A stretch of DNA of 64,000 bases from Amycolatopsis albispora (GTDB lineage: Bacteria > Actinomycetota > Actinomycetes > Mycobacteriales > Pseudonocardiaceae), in assembly GCF_003312875.1 (NCBI RefSeq), contig NZ_CP015163.1:3162001-3226000 (forward strand), in the 5' to 3' direction. Below, piece by piece: positions 62,999 through 64,000 of this stretch. A model generated the notes under the pieces. It was not told the origin of the DNA. It searched no databases and saw nothing but the letters and a program-made list of their open reading frames with translations. Numbering within the stretch: position 1 is the first letter of the stretch; each line of letters starts with the position of its first letter. Both the position numbers and the translations under genes were made by a program.

Positions 62999-64000
62999 TC
63001 AGCGGCAGGTGTAGGGACCGGCCTTGTCGAGGAGCTTCCCGTCGGTGCCGATGATCTCCCACGAGTAGGTCTTGCCGCTGGTCACGAACTTCATCACGCC
63101 GTGCTTGGCGAACGACTTCTCCACGCCATCGCGCGGCTTGATCTGCGTGTACAGGCTGTCACCGCCGATGCCGACGATCGCCGACCGCACGCCGTTCGCC
63201 TCGTCCACCCGGCCCTGCGAGTTCAGCGGCTTGATCCGCTCGTAGTGGTGGTCGTGCCCGCCGAAGACCACGTCGGCCCTGGCCTTGACCATCTCGTCCC
63301 ACAGCGGCGCGATGGCCTTGTTGTCGCCGTACTCGCCCGAGTTGAACCGCGGGTGGTGCCAGTAGCCGACCACGCACGACTTCGTGTTCTTGGCCAGGTC
63401 CTGCTTGAGCCACGTGACCTGCTCGGCGTGGTTGCCGTCGGTCACCGGATCGGAGTCGAGCGCGACGAAGTGGAAGTCACCGACGTCGAAGCTGTAGTAC
63501 GGCTTGCCCTGCGGCGTGGCGATCGAGCCGAAGTACGCCTTGTACCCCTTGAGCTGGTCGTACCACTCGTGGTTGCCGGGAGTGGGCTTGGTGATGCTTT
63601 TGAACTTGCCCCAGGTCTTGTCGTAGTAGGCCCTGAACTCGCTCAGCGTGCCGTTGTCGTACTGGTTGTCACCGACGGTCAGCACGTGCTGCGGCTTGAT
63701 GCCCGCGACCAGTTCGGCGGTCTTCGAGTGCTCGGACGGCAGTTCGCGCTTGGCGATGTCCCCGGCGATGACAAAAACCGTGCCGCCGGTGCCGTTGCCC
63801 GGCTGGGTGCTCGCCTGCACCGACGCGCTCGGCGCCGACAGATTGCCCGCGGCGTCGCGGGCACGCACCGCGTAGGTGAACGTGGTGCCGGAGGCGAGGT
63901 TCGTGTCGGTGAACCCGGCGGTGGTGCTGGTGCCGACGACGTTGCCGTTGCGGAGCACCTCGTACCCGGTGACGCCGACGTTGTCGGTGGCGGGCGTCCA
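62999..64000 (-). CDS. Metallophosphoesterase (purple-acid-phosphatase type) with FN3 domain, 5' part missing
   Basis: The frame runs from the right edge to a stop at 62999, about 333 residues. First a fibronectin type III domain (TPATDNVGVTGYEVLRNG to SAPSASVQAST), then a Gly-rich linker, then the calcineurin-like metallophosphoesterase core: AGDIAKRE, VGDNQYDNG, PGNHEWYD, GYWHHPRF and GGHDHHYERI supply the metal ligands of the five family motifs. Such proteins are usually secreted; the signal peptide would be outside the window. The stop lies 15 bases before the MFS GTG. Confidence 0.88.
   Translation of the reverse strand, partial: WTPATDNVGVTGYEVLRNGNVVGTSTTAGFTDTNLASGTTFTYAVRARDAAGNLSAPSASVQASTQPGNGTGGTVFVIAGDIAKRELPSEHSKTAELVAGIKPQHVLTVGDNQYDNGTLSEFRAYYDKTWGKFKSITKPTPGNHEWYDQLKGYKAYFGSIATPQGKPYYSFDVGDFHFVALDSDPVTDGNHAEQVTWLKQDLAKNTKSCVVGYWHHPRFNSGEYGDNKAIAPLWDEMVKARADVVFGGHDHHYERIKPLNSQGRVDEANGVRSAIVGIGGDSLYTQIKPRDGVEKSFAKHGVMKFVTSGKTYSWEIIGTDGKLLDKAGPYTCR

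Overview
The window is very GC-rich, with short intergenic gaps, many GTG starts and many 4-bp stop/start overlaps (ATGA or GTGA). This points to a high-GC actinomycete. The AfsR/DnrI-type regulator, the paired lipid-type PKS genes, a DUF5685 protein, a coaE with a GrpB-like tail, and the housekeeping trio uvrB, coaE and rpsA suggest Streptomycetales or Pseudonocardiales. I lean towards an Amycolatopsis-like chromosome, but that is a guess. No rRNA, tRNA, CRISPR array, transposase or phage gene was seen.

Layout. 1-4.7 kb: small metabolic and regulatory genes (SDR, PLP threonine dehydratase-like enzyme, AraC regulator, terpenoid-cyclase-fold protein, GNAT, aldo/keto reductase). 4.7-12.3 kb: a sugar import and catabolism locus. 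It has an RbsABC-type importer, a fucose/arabinose-type isomerase and an FGGY kinase, controlled by a divergent LacI regulator with a matching operator in front of each operon. 12.3-15.4 kb: an ASCH-like protein, a complete RES-type toxin-antitoxin pair and a decayed HigBA-like pair. 15.4-24.1 kb: an S9 peptidase, a TerC-type membrane protein behind a probable yybP-ykoY (manganese) riboswitch, a membrane-spanning hydrolase/ABC-ATPase fusion with its permease, and an S37 peptidase. 25-35.4 kb: uvrB, a DUF5685 protein, a DUF402 protein, an endonuclease V pseudogene, an ABC exporter, a GT39-like enzyme, a NarL-type two-component system and coaE.

36.5-52.1 kb is the most striking part: a compact six-gene secondary-lipid or polyketide operon read rightwards, closed by a convergent SARP regulator gene. 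Protein 1 is NMO-NMO-KS-AT-ACP-KR, protein 2 is KS-AT-DH-PPTase-like, followed by a discrete ACP, an alpha/beta hydrolase, a UGT-type glycosyltransferase and a membrane-tethered methyltransferase. The domain set resembles PUFA (Pfa)-type secondary lipid synthases, and I infer a glycosylated, possibly methylated lipid. Four perfectly 11-bp-phased CTTG heptamers sit upstream of the operon and are the likely SARP target. The cluster lies between coaE and rpsA, which are neighbours in many actinobacteria, so it looks like an insertion into a conserved block.

53-64 kb: rpsA, a methyltransferase with two tandem GNATs, a TetR-controlled operon (degenerate ATPase, YhgE/Pip membrane protein, TetR) behind a near-perfect palindrome, and a leftward operon (metallophosphoesterase, MFS transporter, beta-propeller lipoprotein-like protein). 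Two gene-free stretches, 24.1-25.0 kb and 52.1-53.2 kb, share a family of long perfect hairpins built on the same core, and both carry GC-rich short tandem repeats. I know of no name for this repeat family.
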